NCBI RefSeq assembly: GCF_022605165.1
Contig: NC_063071.1
Span: 1,364,001 to 1,428,000, forward strand
DNA length: 64,000 nt
Origin: Purpureocillium takamizusanense
Taxonomy: Eukaryota > Ascomycota > Sordariomycetes > Hypocreales > Ophiocordycipitaceae
Direction of reading: 5' to 3'
Shown: piece by piece, positions 23,043 through 34,040 of the stretch
Numbering within the stretch: the stretch's first letter is position 1
How the letters are laid out: each line of letters opens with the position of its first letter
Notes under the pieces: model-generated
Seen by the model: the letters and a program-made list of their open reading frames with translations, nothing else
Told to the model about the DNA's origin: nothing
Databases searched by the model: none
Position numbers and translations under genes: made by a program

Positions 23043-23604
23043 AGACCACCTGGCTTCAAATAGCAGCACATGATGGGCAGCAAGTCTTCTCACATGCTCA
23101 CGCGCTCAACGAAGTCGATGACACTTGCAATCAAAACAGTCCTAGGCATCGAAGTTCAATTAATACCTAAAGAGACACTTTTCCCTTCCTGTCCACAAAC
23201 GCATCGCCACCACACCCTCCGAGAAGAAACCTGTATGTATGTATAAGGAGCGTGGTGACCCGACCCTCGGCTCCTCCACCATTTGTATGTGAATTGAGTT
23301 GCCTCGAGAAAACGGTCTCGAATACCTGAAAAAAGCAAAACACGTCCCTATATATTAAGTCCACCGCCAAATTCCAGAGGGGCTCACTTGCTTGCCGTCG
23401 GGAGACACGGTCTCTATTAGGTGGGCAATGAGTGTCGACGAATCAAGTTTTTTGTCGTTGCTGCTGCTGCTGCTGTTGTCGTAACTGTCCGTTTACAACG
23501 CCGAGAGACGAACATTCAGAAGCTGCTGCTGCGCGCGAGGCGTCGTAATGGTGGCATGGCGAAGGCCGCACGCGAGCTCGGATCCCCTAGCGGGAGTCCG
23601 AGAC
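23043..23604. other. Convergent intergenic region between APC8 and cell-wall protein gene
   Basis: Probably the 3' UTRs of both genes. It contains a short CTG repeat at about 23459-23474. Nothing else was recognised. Confidence 0.5.
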
Positions 23605-24654
23605 TTACATGAGCATGGCGGCGAAGCCAGCGACGACGAGGGCTCCAAAGCCGGCGGTGGAGCGGTCGGCAGCGGCAGTGACGACCGGAGGAGGAGCCTG
23701 GGTCTTCTGGGGAGGAGGAACCTGTGTTTGGGGAGGACGTTGAGTTTGGGTAGGAGGAGGAGGAGGCGGGGGGGGAGGGGCTTGAGTCTGGGGAGGCTGA
23801 ACCTTGGTCTCCGGGGGAGGAGGCGGAGGAACAACTTGAGTGTGGGGAGGAGGAGGAGGCGGGACGACAGTCTGCGTCTCCGGAGGGGGAGGGGGAGGGG
23901 GTACCTTTGTGTGAGGGGGCGGGACGACAGTCTGCGTCTCCGGGGGAGGAGGAGGAGGAGGGACCTTGGTGTGATGAGGAGGCACCACAGTCTTGGTCTC
24001 GGGAGGAGGAGGCGGCGGGACCTTGGTGTGAGGAGGAGGCACGACCGTCTTGGTCTCGTGGTGAGGATGCTCCACGGTCTTTGTCTCCGGAGGAGGGTGA
24101 GGAGCGTGAGTCTCGCTCTTGTGGTGCGGCTTTGGGTGGTGCGTGGGCTTGGGTGGGTGGAACGTGCAGGGGCAGTTGGTGAAGGTCAACGTGGTTGGCT
24201 TGGTGACGGTAATGGTCTCATCGTTGACGCAGATGGTGGTCGGCTCCTATCATGGCAGAGTCAGCCACCTGTTACATTCCGAGGCGCCGGCGGCGGCATC
24301 GCCACGCGATGGGGGATGCTGCTCAGATGGCAAGGGGCGGAATGAGCGAGTACATACCGGGCAGTAGGTGGTGAACTTGGTGTGGAAGACCGTGGTGGTG
24401 GCATATTCGTGCTTGGTCGTCGGCTTGGCAGGCTTCTCCGTGGTGTGAGGAGGAGGCTTCTCATGGGTGGTCGAGTGCGACGGCTTGCCGTAAGCAGTGG
24501 TGGTGTGGTTGGTAATGGTCTTGGACCAGGTCGGCTTCTGATACTCAGGTTCGTCGTAGCCGTCATGGCCACCGCCATAGCCGTAGCCGCCCTGGGGGGT
24601 GGCGGCGGCGGCCGAGACGAGCGCCGCGGTGGAGAGAATGGCAGTAAGCTTCAT
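23605..24654 (-). CDS. Proline-rich repetitive GPI-type cell-wall protein
   Basis: 312 residues from two exons, 24654-24358 (GTATGT donor) and 24246-23605. The signal peptide is MKLTAILSTAALVSAAAA. A Gly/Tyr-rich patch is followed by a Thr/Pro/Lys/His-rich linker. A small Cys-containing module lies around TTYCPEPTTICVNDETITVTKP and FTNCPC, as in many fungal GPI cell-wall proteins. Then come about seven degenerate tandem units of the form ETKTVVPPPHTKVPPPPPP, with Pro runs up to nine. The C-terminus is a hydrophobic tail (AGFGALVVAGFAAMLM) after small residues, fitting a GPI anchor signal. The protein should sit in the plasma membrane or wall and be O-mannosylated. The function is structural or adhesive by inference; repeat number probably varies between strains. 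Confidence 0.8.
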
Positions 24655-26567
24655 GGTGCCAATGGAAGTTGGTAGTTGAGGCAGATGGGGCCAGCGAAGG
24701 TCGATGAAGTTGGGGTAGCCGAAGGGCAAGTAGTAGGACCTGTGTATACTCAACACCAACGAGATAACGATGGATGAAGGAGGGAAAAGACGAAAGCCGG
24801 AATGATGGGAGACGGGCAGCCCTTTGTAGTCCTACCCACGAAGCAGGCCGACCCGTTCATCACTGCATTCAGACGTCCCCAGGCGAAGGCCATACAGCCA
24901 AGTTCGCCGGATCAGGAATCAACTATGCTTTGTGGGAGGATCTCGCTAGCGTCGTCCTCGCCGCACTAGAGATGAATACACGCGAACAAAGTACTGTGAA
25001 CGTCATCCGCCGAGGCCGTCGACGAAGACGGTGTACAAGAATACCGTGTACATGGCATCCGGACAAGGTGGGTTCTCCGGAGAAGGCGTCGAAGCATACC
25101 AAGGCAATACGTCGCTTAGGGCGGCAATACGAGCGCTAGCGAAGGGGAAGCACCCGACATTGATGCAATGAGACAGGCGGGAGGCTGTCTGCGGTGGGTT
25201 CGCAGCCCAAATAAAGTTGAACGGCTCCGGCAGTGCGGGTTGGCAGTGTGGGCCTGCAAACAGAGATGCGATGAGATATCGTTGCCGTTGTCAGTTGGCA
25301 GGGAGAGGGGGCCGATCAGCAAGCGAGGGCAGCGCCACGGAACCGGTGGCTTGGTCTCAGTGCTTGGCTCGTCCACAGAGGAGAATGTCATTGAGGGAGA
25401 TGAACGGGCTGTCGAAAGCCGGCCGTGTCTCAGTGGCTGCGTTCCTGTCCTCGAGCACGGCCAGCACAGCGTTTCGATGCTGCATTCGGGGTTGATGAAG
25501 TCACCTACTTCGTACATGACTTCTGCTCATCGTGGGTACGAGAGTGCTTGCCAGCCACGGCATAGCTCCTCTCTCGTACTTGATACCAAAATAGCGCCAG
25601 CGCGGGACTCTCGGGGCCGTCGGCCGTCGGTCCACGAGCAATCAGACTATTTCACGAGACGGGAACAGAACGGCGGTGCAGAAATGCCAACCCAAGAATG
25701 GCTCTCTGTATCCACGGGCCATCGTGGTGGCGTCGTCGGTGCCCTGGAAGCTCAGGTCGTCAAAGCTGTCGAAGACGGGGACGGCTGGTTGCTTCCGGCC
25801 CTCGCCGCCAAGCTAGCCAGAGCTAGCTATAGCAACGGGAGGGCAGAGAGGACAGGTCAGACATGGTGATTGGCTGCTCACCGCAGCAAGCTTCGCCTTG
25901 TCTCACAGACTGGAATGCTATTCGTGATGCCTGGCCTGGCTCGACGACGGCACCTCGAGCGAACGGCGCCCTTGGCGGCCGAAAGCGGCCATCTGTTCGG
26001 ATGGAGTTTGTTCCGAGCTGGCCGCTGCGCCGCCTATGCGCATCTCGATAGGAAAGGGTTTTCGTGTTGAAGAGGAAGAGTGACGGCAAGGGTTCAAGAC
26101 GACGCGACCGTGGCGGATGTGGATGAGAGGATGGAGCATGTCCCTCTCCCTATTCCCGGTCGGGCTGCCTGTCTCGTGCGGCGACGACCAGACATGGTCG
26201 CATGCAGCTCGCCACACGGACACGAACGGCTCATCAGAGGAACGCCTAGGGTCGTCGGAGAATAGGTAAGTTGTCGGAAAATAAACGCGTGCTAGTCCTC
26301 GTGGCTGGCTTTGGTGAAAGGTGCAACCTGTGCCGTGGGTGGTGAAGGTTTTCGCGTGACTGCCCCCAAGTGACGCCATCGTGGGCAGGGGCACCCGGCA
26401 TCACACCTTCCACTTCGTGTGCAAGGTTCCTGTATGTGGCCTTGGCAAACGATCACACAGTGCTGCAGTGGGCGCCGCTGCGGACGATCCATAGTGCGAG
26501 TCACACGGGAGCTACGGCCCTAGCCCTTGTCCTGCGGCTCCTGAGACTCACGAGGCCAATTTCCCCC

Positions 26568-26837
26568 TCATTTTGACGACAGACCACGGCTCTCCTCTTT
26601 CTCCTTGTCAAAAATCCTCATTGTGACCTTGCGAGCGGCCTCGCGGCGCCGTATTCTCCCTACCCCACGGGGAAAGCACACCTGTCTTGTCTCACGGCTA
26701 CCAGTGCCACCACACAAGCCTCCGCAACGACAAAGGCCATTGTCATCCGGCTCAGGCGTCTCCCAAGGTGTGCCAGAAGGAATGCTTCTGACGGACCCCC
26801 AATGGCCGCACCCGCGCCGGTTGCAGATGCCCCGCAT
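26568..26837 (-). CDS. Possible small Cys-rich protein exon (weak)
   Basis: An open frame ending at 26568 that from an internal Met at 26837 encodes 90 residues. It has a Cys/Gly-rich middle (GLCRCGGLCGG) and a charged helical end (RREAARKVTMRIFDKEKEE). The amino-acid composition looks more like a real protein than its surroundings. The frame continues upstream without a signal peptide, so if it is a gene it is probably a 3' exon or a relic. I do not recognise the family. Confidence 0.25.
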   Translation of the reverse strand: MRGICNRRGCGHWGSVRSIPSGTPWETPEPDDNGLCRCGGLCGGTGSRETRQVCFPRGVGRIRRREAARKVTMRIFDKEKEESRGLSSK

Positions 26838-27392
26838 GTGGACAGGATAGCTCTCTGCACGATCCCCAAGGCCCTTGGGTGATGCCATCCGTTGGACGAC
26901 GCTCTGTGGCTTCAAGCCGAGCAGCAGCGATCCAAAGCGTGTGAAAAATGGCTGTAAGAAAGTTCTACAGCAATCGCGAAACGATACGCAGACGGCAAAA
27001 CTTACCACCTCTCTCGAGAAGCCTCAGCGTGTGCGCCAAATTCTATTTCTTCCTGCGTGGACGACCATCCTGGGGTAGTCGCGGCATCACACAGGTCTGT
27101 GGCTCTTGAGGCGCACCCGACTGAGCCTGCCACCTCGTCATTATCGGAAATGCCAGACGTTTTTGGGTACGCCTTCGAGGCCCCAAGTCACCGTGTTCAC
27201 AGCGCCAGACGGTCGTCTCCAAGCCGGCCTGGCATGGCACGGGGTTGGACGAGTACCTGCGGCCGCCGCTGCGGAAGACGGCGCGCCCGCCGAAGAAGTT
27301 ACGCATGTGCAGGTGTGTCCCAATGAGACATGAACTTGCCATACACTGGCCGGGTAGTCGACCAGGGCGCTTTCACCCATGCCGGGCGTTGC

Positions 27393-27701
27393 CTAGAAGT
27401 CTCTCGACGCGACTTGCCCTGCGCCCATCGAGGCGAGCCGGCTGAACCGCGGCAAACCTTGCGGCACCATCGAGTTGGCACGCATCAGAGCGAGCAGGCT
27501 GTCCAACGGAACAGGATAATGTTGTCTCCATGATCCACTCGACTCTTCTCCCTCGATTTGCAACGTTGTAGGTGTGGCATTGGCCTTGTGGAACTGCGGG
27601 CCATCACCTTCCAACCAGCGTTGGTCGTCCACGACGCTTGCAAACTCTAACGCATCCGGAGCTACTGAATCGCCGACACAGCAACACTGACTGGTAGTCA
27701 T
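27393..27701 (-). pseudogene. Protein-like fragment, unknown family (weak)
   Basis: A 102-codon frame with balanced composition, including DALEFASVVDDQRWLEGDG and WRQHYPVPLDSLLALMRANS. The second stretch loosely recalls the PVxxDSLLTL motif of the DUF3425 domain that follows bZIP regions in some fungal proteins. I could not extend it by splicing to a bZIP or to the rest of such a domain, so a gene relic is the likeliest reading. The assignment is a guess from pattern only. Confidence 0.2.
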
Positions 27702-30582
27702 ACCCGCCGCACAACACTCGGTACTGTACAGTCGGAATCTGCACCAAATCGGTAACAGCGCCTACCGAAGGTCTTCGCGAGTGGTCCCGTCACGACCAAG
27801 AGTGGAGCGCGTCGAATCCTCCCTTTGAAGCGATCAAGCCGAAAGCGGAATCACTGCGAAGAGTTTTCGCCAGGTCTCCGAGGAGCGACTTGCCACCCTT
27901 TGGAAGCAGACACGAGCTTGGGCGGACAAGAGTTGTCATGAATTTTCATCGTGGGGACTGCTTCTACTGAATCATTGCGGGTCGCCGCCCTCGTGCATGA
28001 GATAACGGCTGTGCGCGCATCAAGTCGGCAACCACGGGCCAGGGCTGGAGGCGACATGTGAACCGCGGAGCAACGGAGAGAATCGCGCACCAGTGGTCGG
28101 CATGTCGAGGGAAGCCAACACCAGTGTGCTTAAGGACTGTCTGTTGGGCGAGCCTGTGTTGCTTCCTTTTCGAGGCGGAGGCCTACGTGTCATCCGATGC
28201 CCGATCAGCCGTCATTGGGCCAGGCAGGACCACGGCTCCTGCGGAACAAACTTCCTGCAAGAGCATCGCACTGCTAGGCCAGCACGCAAAGGTATCACAT
28301 GGAAATGGAGCGAGGGCCAAGCGAAATATCAAACCCGCAGGCTACCAGCCCCGTGGCGCAACCTGTGCCGTGCCGCCTTTGAGTGTCGACGCGCGGCGGG
28401 CTTCCGGCCGAATGGGATCCAGTCATTTCGTCGCGCAGCGACTAGTAGAATGAATCCAAGTTTGTCTGCCCAAAAGACTGCGACGACGATGGAGCCATGC
28501 TGGTACGGTACAATCTTGGGCTGGTGCCTGGTACGCTACTCGGCAATGGTTGAGAAGAATTGTACATCGGGAAAATCAGGCCGAAAGACTCTGCAAAGTC
28601 GCTACGGTCTCACTCGTCGTACTGCCCACACGCAGCGGGTCTTTCTCTGACAACGACAACCATGGGATGCACCAAAATGGATGGAGCATGCGTCGGATGG
28701 CTGACACCTGTCGCTGATTGGTGATGCGTGGTGAAGTGGCGTGGCTGCCAGCCCGCACTAACACGGAATCTCCCACGCTCGTGAGAGGCAAGGCACAAAG
28801 CGCAGAGATCGAGCACCACAGTCACAGCTACTGCTTGCTTCTGAAAGAGCGTGCGTGCTAGTAAGTACGCGTCCCAGTACACCGAGGACACAAGCACGAG
28901 ACGTCCACGTAGAGTTGCGACGGCATGGTGACCAAGCGGATGCACACCACACCACGATGGACTTGTAGTTGCTCGGCGGTGACATATCGCAGCGCGCTGC
29001 GGATGTTGGCCCGCTCTCTTCTTTCTGCTGTGTGGTGACTTTGAGCGACTCATGGGGGCAGTCGCAAGTCCCCGACTGACTCCCAACAAGCAAGGGCAGC
29101 AAAAGCTGAGCGAAAGCACGAAAGCGCTGGGCGTCTCTGCAGATGCCTTTTTTTTTTTGCGTTGGTTTGCGTGCATGCGCCCTGGCAAGGCTGGATGCAA
29201 GGTACAACATGTCAGGCTTCGGGATGGGGTCAAGTGTGTGCTGACGAGGCCTGTGGAAGCGATTCCGCCGTGGCCCACGCACCCAACACACCAGCCGAAT
29301 GAGAAGCGGGCAAACCAGCAGAGCTGACTCCGGCCCCTGTCGTCTGTCCCTGTCAGGCTTCGCAGCGCGCATTACGGGGCGCCTCCTGCGAGGCACCAGG
29401 TACCAGGCGGGTGCGATTGGAAAGGTGCCGAACCAATGGCGGCGAAGCGCAAGGGTCGGGCGGGCGATGCGATCGCAGGGGGTCGCAGCCGCTTCCTGCA
29501 AGCCTGATGGTTGGATGTTGGGCGTCTGCCGTCCGAAACGTGAGCGTTGGACGGAGTGCCTTACTGCCGCCCCCAGCAGCCCCAGCAGCCGCTCGCCCAA
29601 CACGGTCGAGGCCCGTTTTGATGGAGACGTTGGACATGGCCGCGCGACTTGGGTCGCCGTCCCAGCTACGGGTCCCTCTGATACTAGATGGATCAGACCC
29701 GTTCTTCCGGCTTGCCGTCGATGCCGCCGCGGCATAGCGCACGAGCCAGCCAACAGGCCATGGATGCCAGGGTCCGCAGGCTCCCTCCCACCCTCCTTGA
29801 CACTTGCAAGGCCCGGGCGAGGAGCAACGAGCCATCTGGGCCAACTTTGCTTCATGCTTTTGCAGACGAACGAGTCGCGCACCAAAGACGAAGCAACAAC
29901 GCAGCGTAACCCCGGGCGAAAGGGGTTTGCGCGGGGGAGCGTGCGCAACTGACTCTGGGTGAGGGGATCCAAGAGCCGACGCCAAACTCTGTTCCTGGCG
30001 GGGACGGACCGCCGGCGCCAACTCGACCACCGAAACCTCGCAGACCAGAGGTAGCGCGCGCGCCACTGGCTATGTGGCGGCATCGAGCGCGACTAAGGAC
30101 CAGCGGCTGCATTGTCCAGCACGCGGCAGCCGACTTCCCGACCGAGTATCGGGCGTTGTGACAAAGAAACCTCGTGGGTCCATTGCGACGAAACCGCCAC
30201 CAGCGCTGGCCACTCGACCCACCACCACCATGACTTGTATCAAGGCATGCAAGGCAAGGCCGCCAACACATCTGGCTGACCCGCGCCCTCGAGAGAGAAA
30301 CGTCCATGCCCACAGGGGAGACGCGGGGCCCACACAACCCTGACCATGCCGCCGTGCCTTGGCCCAGTTGGCTGTTGCGCTGGTGGTGTGCTGCCGGCCC
30401 GCCGCCCAGGTACCACGCTGCTCTTGTCCCCTTGATTCCACCACTCGGACGGTTCTCGAACTGCCTCTGCGTGCTTCTAGCGACCCACGAGATAATTCTT
30501 TTTGCAAAATCTGTCCGTGCCACGCCATCTCCCGGGGACCCGGCTGCATTGGCCCCCAGATCCCCCCCCAAGCGCCCTTGGT

Positions 30583-30588
30583 TATAAA
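30583..30588 (+). promoter_or_regulatory. TATA box of the secreted-protein gene
   Basis: TATAAA in the context GGTTATAAAGCGG, 250 bp upstream of the start codon and just before a CT-rich stretch. Clear TATA boxes are uncommon in filamentous fungi and usually mark strongly or inducibly expressed genes. It implies a 5' leader of roughly 215 nt. Confidence 0.6.
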
Positions 30589-30832
30589 GCGGCCCTCCCT
30601 TCCTCCGCAACGGCGATGGATCTCTTCCTCAGTAACAGTCATTTTTGTCCTGCCAGTCTTTCCCTGTCTTCGGACTATCATTCCTTCACTCAAGCTCTTA
30701 CGCTTCTTCATTCCTTGAAAGCAACGAGTATTCACAGCGGCGCGGTCCGTTTCCAGTCTCTACTCGACGACTCCTGAAAGCCTCCACCACAAACAGTCCT
30801 TCTTCTCAACCCACCCAAAACAACTCTTCAAG

Positions 30833-31336
30833 ATGCATTTCGCTGCCTCTGCTCTGGCCCTCGCCGCCACCGCGGCCGTCGCCAACGCCGCCGGCGTCAC
30901 TTTCTGGACCCTGGACGACAAGACCCGCACCATCTACTTCACCGCCAACGAGGGCTCCGGCTCGGCCGCGATCCAGCCCGTCACCGTAAGCAACGCCAAG
31001 AAGACGCGTGTCGAGTTCCCCGACACCTGGGTCGGCAACTACTACGCCGTCCAGGATGGCGCTGAAAACAAGCCCGGTATGCTGGGCGAGATCAACTTCG
31101 GCAGCTGGGGCGGCCTGACCTACTTCGATGTCTCTGCCATCGTCGACCCCAAGGACCACGACAACGTCAAGCAGATCTGGCCCGCCAGCTCGCAGGCCCC
31201 CATGTCCGGCTGCGACATCTTCCCCTGCAACAACGCCTACTACCTGCCCGACGACATCCAGACCAAGACCACCAAGGAGAACGAGCTGATCAGCACGCTC
31301 GGCTCCGGCTCCACCGGTCTCAACTTCGCCCAGTAA
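30833..31336 (+). CDS. Small secreted protein (family often labelled 'DNase1' in fungal genomes)
   Basis: 167 residues, single exon. The signal peptide is MHFAASALALAATAAVANA, with cleavage before AGVTFWTLDD. The mature protein has the pattern VTFWTLDDKTRTIYFT, NYYAVQDGAENKPGMLGE, NFGSWGGLTYFDVSAIVDP, GCDIFPCNNAYYLPDD and TLGSGSTGL. This I recognise as a family of small secreted ascomycete proteins, often annotated 'DNase1 protein'. I know of no solid proof that the family has nuclease activity, and no classical nuclease motif is visible. It has two cysteines (GCDIFPC) likely forming one disulfide. Codon use is almost exclusively C/G-ending, as in highly expressed fungal genes. A TATA box and CT-rich leader support strong transcription. 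It is isolated, with over 6 kb of gene-poor DNA on each side. Confidence 0.85.
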   Translation: MHFAASALALAATAAVANAAGVTFWTLDDKTRTIYFTANEGSGSAAIQPVTVSNAKKTRVEFPDTWVGNYYAVQDGAENKPGMLGEINFGSWGGLTYFDVSAIVDPKDHDNVKQIWPASSQAPMSGCDIFPCNNAYYLPDDIQTKTTKENELISTLGSGSTGLNFAQ

Positions 31337-32796
31337 GCGCGCGCCCGCGTTGCGCCGCAAGTTCGGCGCCTGGGCATGCCATCTTCTTTTCCTTTTTCAC
31401 CACGGCGCTGAGCGCCGCCCTCGTTTCTTTCGGCGAAAGGGAATTCAATCATGATGATACGACAAAAAAGAAGATGCTGGACACCTAAGATACCCCTCGC
31501 GAGCCTGCAAACAGGCCCGAGGTAACATGGGACACGGTACAACACGGATTTAGGACACTTTGCGGGGTACACAGGCGCAACCCCGCGGAACTAGGGGACA
31601 ATTTTTTTTTCTAACGGGGCCTGGTGCAAACCAAAGTCCCTTCTACACCACAGACCCGTCGACCGTCCTGGGGCCAAAGCGCTCCGGGCCTGGTTCTCGA
31701 GCTGGCATTCGTTATATATCTTTTTGAACCTTCTTACACTCGTTCTCAAAAAACATTTTGGGGATTTGGTTTTGGAGAAGAATATATACCCCATCTTTCT
31801 TGTACATATTTTATACAAACCTTTGACACCACACGATTTTGGGCACACACACATAGACTGGGATGACGCGCACAGCGGACAGATAGACGAAAACACCACC
31901 CCCTCCCATTATTGGGACGAAAGATGCTTCCACTTCCACTTGACCAGTGCACCTGTCATGAGGGCCATGCGAAAGCAAAGAAAGGCACTATTGCTTGAGG
32001 ACCGTCGGGTCGCGCAAATTGTCTTGGGCCGACCCCGTCGAGTCGTTGCGCGCCACGTGCGGCGGCGGAGACACACATGCCTGCTGTCGTGTCTCGGGCC
32101 CGTCCGCGGGCGGGGAGCTGGTGGTGCTGGTGGTGCTGCCAGCCGCTCCGCCAGCCGCGACACACAGACAGGCGGAGAATGCGAATCCCTGCACAGGTTA
32201 TTTCGCACCAAGTACATAGTACGTAAGGCACGTAGCACGAAGTAATTTGTAACTATGTACATACGATACCTTGTAGGTGCTCGCAGGCGGCTTCACATGC
32301 CCTCGTGTGCCATGTGTCATGGACCTTGGCCGTCACTAGTTACTCCATGAAACCTCCTTTCGTTTCCTTGTACTATATTGGTAGTTTGTCAATTCAGTGA
32401 CACGTTCAAGTAAGATTGGGGAGGATTTCCCAGCCCCCCGACACCCCTGTCAGATCATCTCCTCACTCACGCCCGTTCGCTCGGTTGCGGCCCGCGTGCA
32501 GATCATATCTGACCACACGCGGGCGGGCGCGTCGCGCACACGATTGCCTCTCGTCCCCTTTTTTTTCCCCTTCGCCTCTTCGTATCTCCTCCTCCCCGCC
32601 GCGGGGCGCCGCTTGGCCAGATCGTCTCGTGGGGATTGCCAAGCGCTGGATGTGCGGAGCGGGCAATTTATCACGGCGAGCTTATTTATTTTCCGCCCCT
32701 GGTTTTTGTCCTTGACTCACCCTGCTCTTCTCTGCCTGGTTGCCTGGTCCCTGTCGGTTTTTTTTTTCTTCGTTTTAGGAGCTTTGGCCCCGGCGG

Positions 32797-32812
32797 CCCC
32801 CCCCCCCCCCCC
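32797..32812. repeat. Poly-C tract, 16 nt
   Basis: Sixteen consecutive C following a T9 run at about 32759-32767. The length may be affected by sequencing error. Confidence 0.9.
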
Positions 32813-32982
32813 TTCCCTGTCGCTAGGTGGCGGGCGCGGGCGGGCGGGCCGGACGCAGGTGTATGGGCGCATGATGGACCGGTCCGGCGCCTTAAATTAA
32901 CGACGTGCGTTTTTGGCGTTTTTGTGTGTCTAATTGGGGGTACGGGCGGTTTGTAGCTGCTTTTGGGATGGGACGCGCTGCG

Positions 32983-33007
32983 GTGTGTGTGTGTGTGTGT
33001 GTGTGTG
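32983..33007. repeat. (GT)12 microsatellite
   Basis: Twenty-five bases of perfect alternating GT in gene-free DNA. Confidence 0.95.
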
Positions 33008-34010
33008 CCTTGCCGCTGGGCGCTCGGATGGGCGCCACCAGGGGCGGGAGGAGGAGGAGGAGGGATGGCGACACGGCTGTAAGCCTACTTACTGGTAATT
33101 TGATACATATGCCGATGTGCGTCAAGTATGTGTGTGTGCATGTGTGTGCTTTTGTGCTTTTGTGCGTCCGTCTGTGAGGTGAGAGTCGGCCATGACTCGG
33201 CGTTCAACGTCGGAGGAGGCATGCATATGCACGTTGCGTGTACGTCGCAACGTTGAGATATGCGAAAGGTGTCAAGAGATGGCAACGGGGCGCTTGAGCA
33301 CCCTGAGTTACATACATGCTGCATAACACCAGCAGTAGCGGCCGTTCACTCTACGCGCGCATCATGCCCGTGCTCGCTCCGCAGAGGTCCCGTCACGGCT
33401 CCGAGTTGATCGCGACGAGAACGATAAGATTGGTCGTGCGCCGTGCCGCCCGCCGTGCCGCCAGGTGAGCCCAATGAGAACAAATTTTGAGAATCACGTC
33501 ACGACGGATGCAGAGGGCGCTTGGAGCACACACAACCATAGAGTAACCTTGGTAGGCGGCTTCCTTGGTAGGCGGCGTACACAACGTTTGTATATGAGAT
33601 GCGGGCCGCCTCGAGTCGTGATTACGGCGCAGCGCTCGCTCTGTCCGGGATAGGAGCAGTCGGAGAAAAAGAGTCCAAAGAAAAAGGAAAAGAAAAAGAG
33701 TGCACATGTGTTCATGCCTTTTGCGCGGGCTGCCGTTTGGTCACGCCATGCTCGACGACGATTCTATACGTGCTACGTACATGCTATCATTGATGTATGG
33801 GGCATGTATGTATATCTGCGGCCTCTTATCAGTTCGTTGCGCCCGCCAGTTCCACATACGGTACCGACCAACGAATGGGAAACGGGGGACTTGGGTCGGA
33901 CGAGCGAGTGCCGGCTTCGACCATTGGCGTGATGTGATACATGCACTTGGATGAAAGTGAATTGTCGCTGAGGCGCGCGACTCAACATGCGCAGTGCGTG
34001 TGTGTGCGTA

Positions 34011-34040
34011 TGTGTGTGGGTGTGTGTGGGTGTGTGTGGT
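34011..34040. repeat. Three tandem copies of a 10-bp GT-rich unit
   Basis: TGTGTGTGGG repeated three times, the last copy ending in GGT. It resembles fungal telomere-like or minisatellite DNA but not the TTAGGG repeat, and is most simply a GT-rich minisatellite. Confidence 0.85.

Larger units (their letters stand above)
24655..30832. other. Gene-poor region, 6.2 kb, left of the secreted-protein gene
   Basis: No gene could be built with confidence. Stop codons interrupt all frames frequently, and the base composition is visibly less GC-rich than the flanking genes. Two minus-strand fragments look protein-like and are listed separately (26568-26837 and 27393-27701). A 441-codon minus frame at 28758-30083 is Arg/Pro/Ser-rich with no domain and is judged spurious. 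The right end, about 30580-30832, is the promoter and leader of the secreted-protein gene. No terminal inverted repeats, transposase motifs or reverse-transcriptase motifs were seen. Confidence 0.5.

Noticed and set aside
28758..30083. 441-codon minus-strand frame in the gene-poor island
   Set aside because: Arg/Pro/Ser/Cys-rich without any motif, signal peptide or splice support; overlapping long frames exist on both strands, as expected by chance in GC-rich DNA.
34011..34040. GT-rich tandem units as possible telomeric repeats
   Set aside because: Only three copies, not TTAGGG, and the site is internal between ordinary genes.
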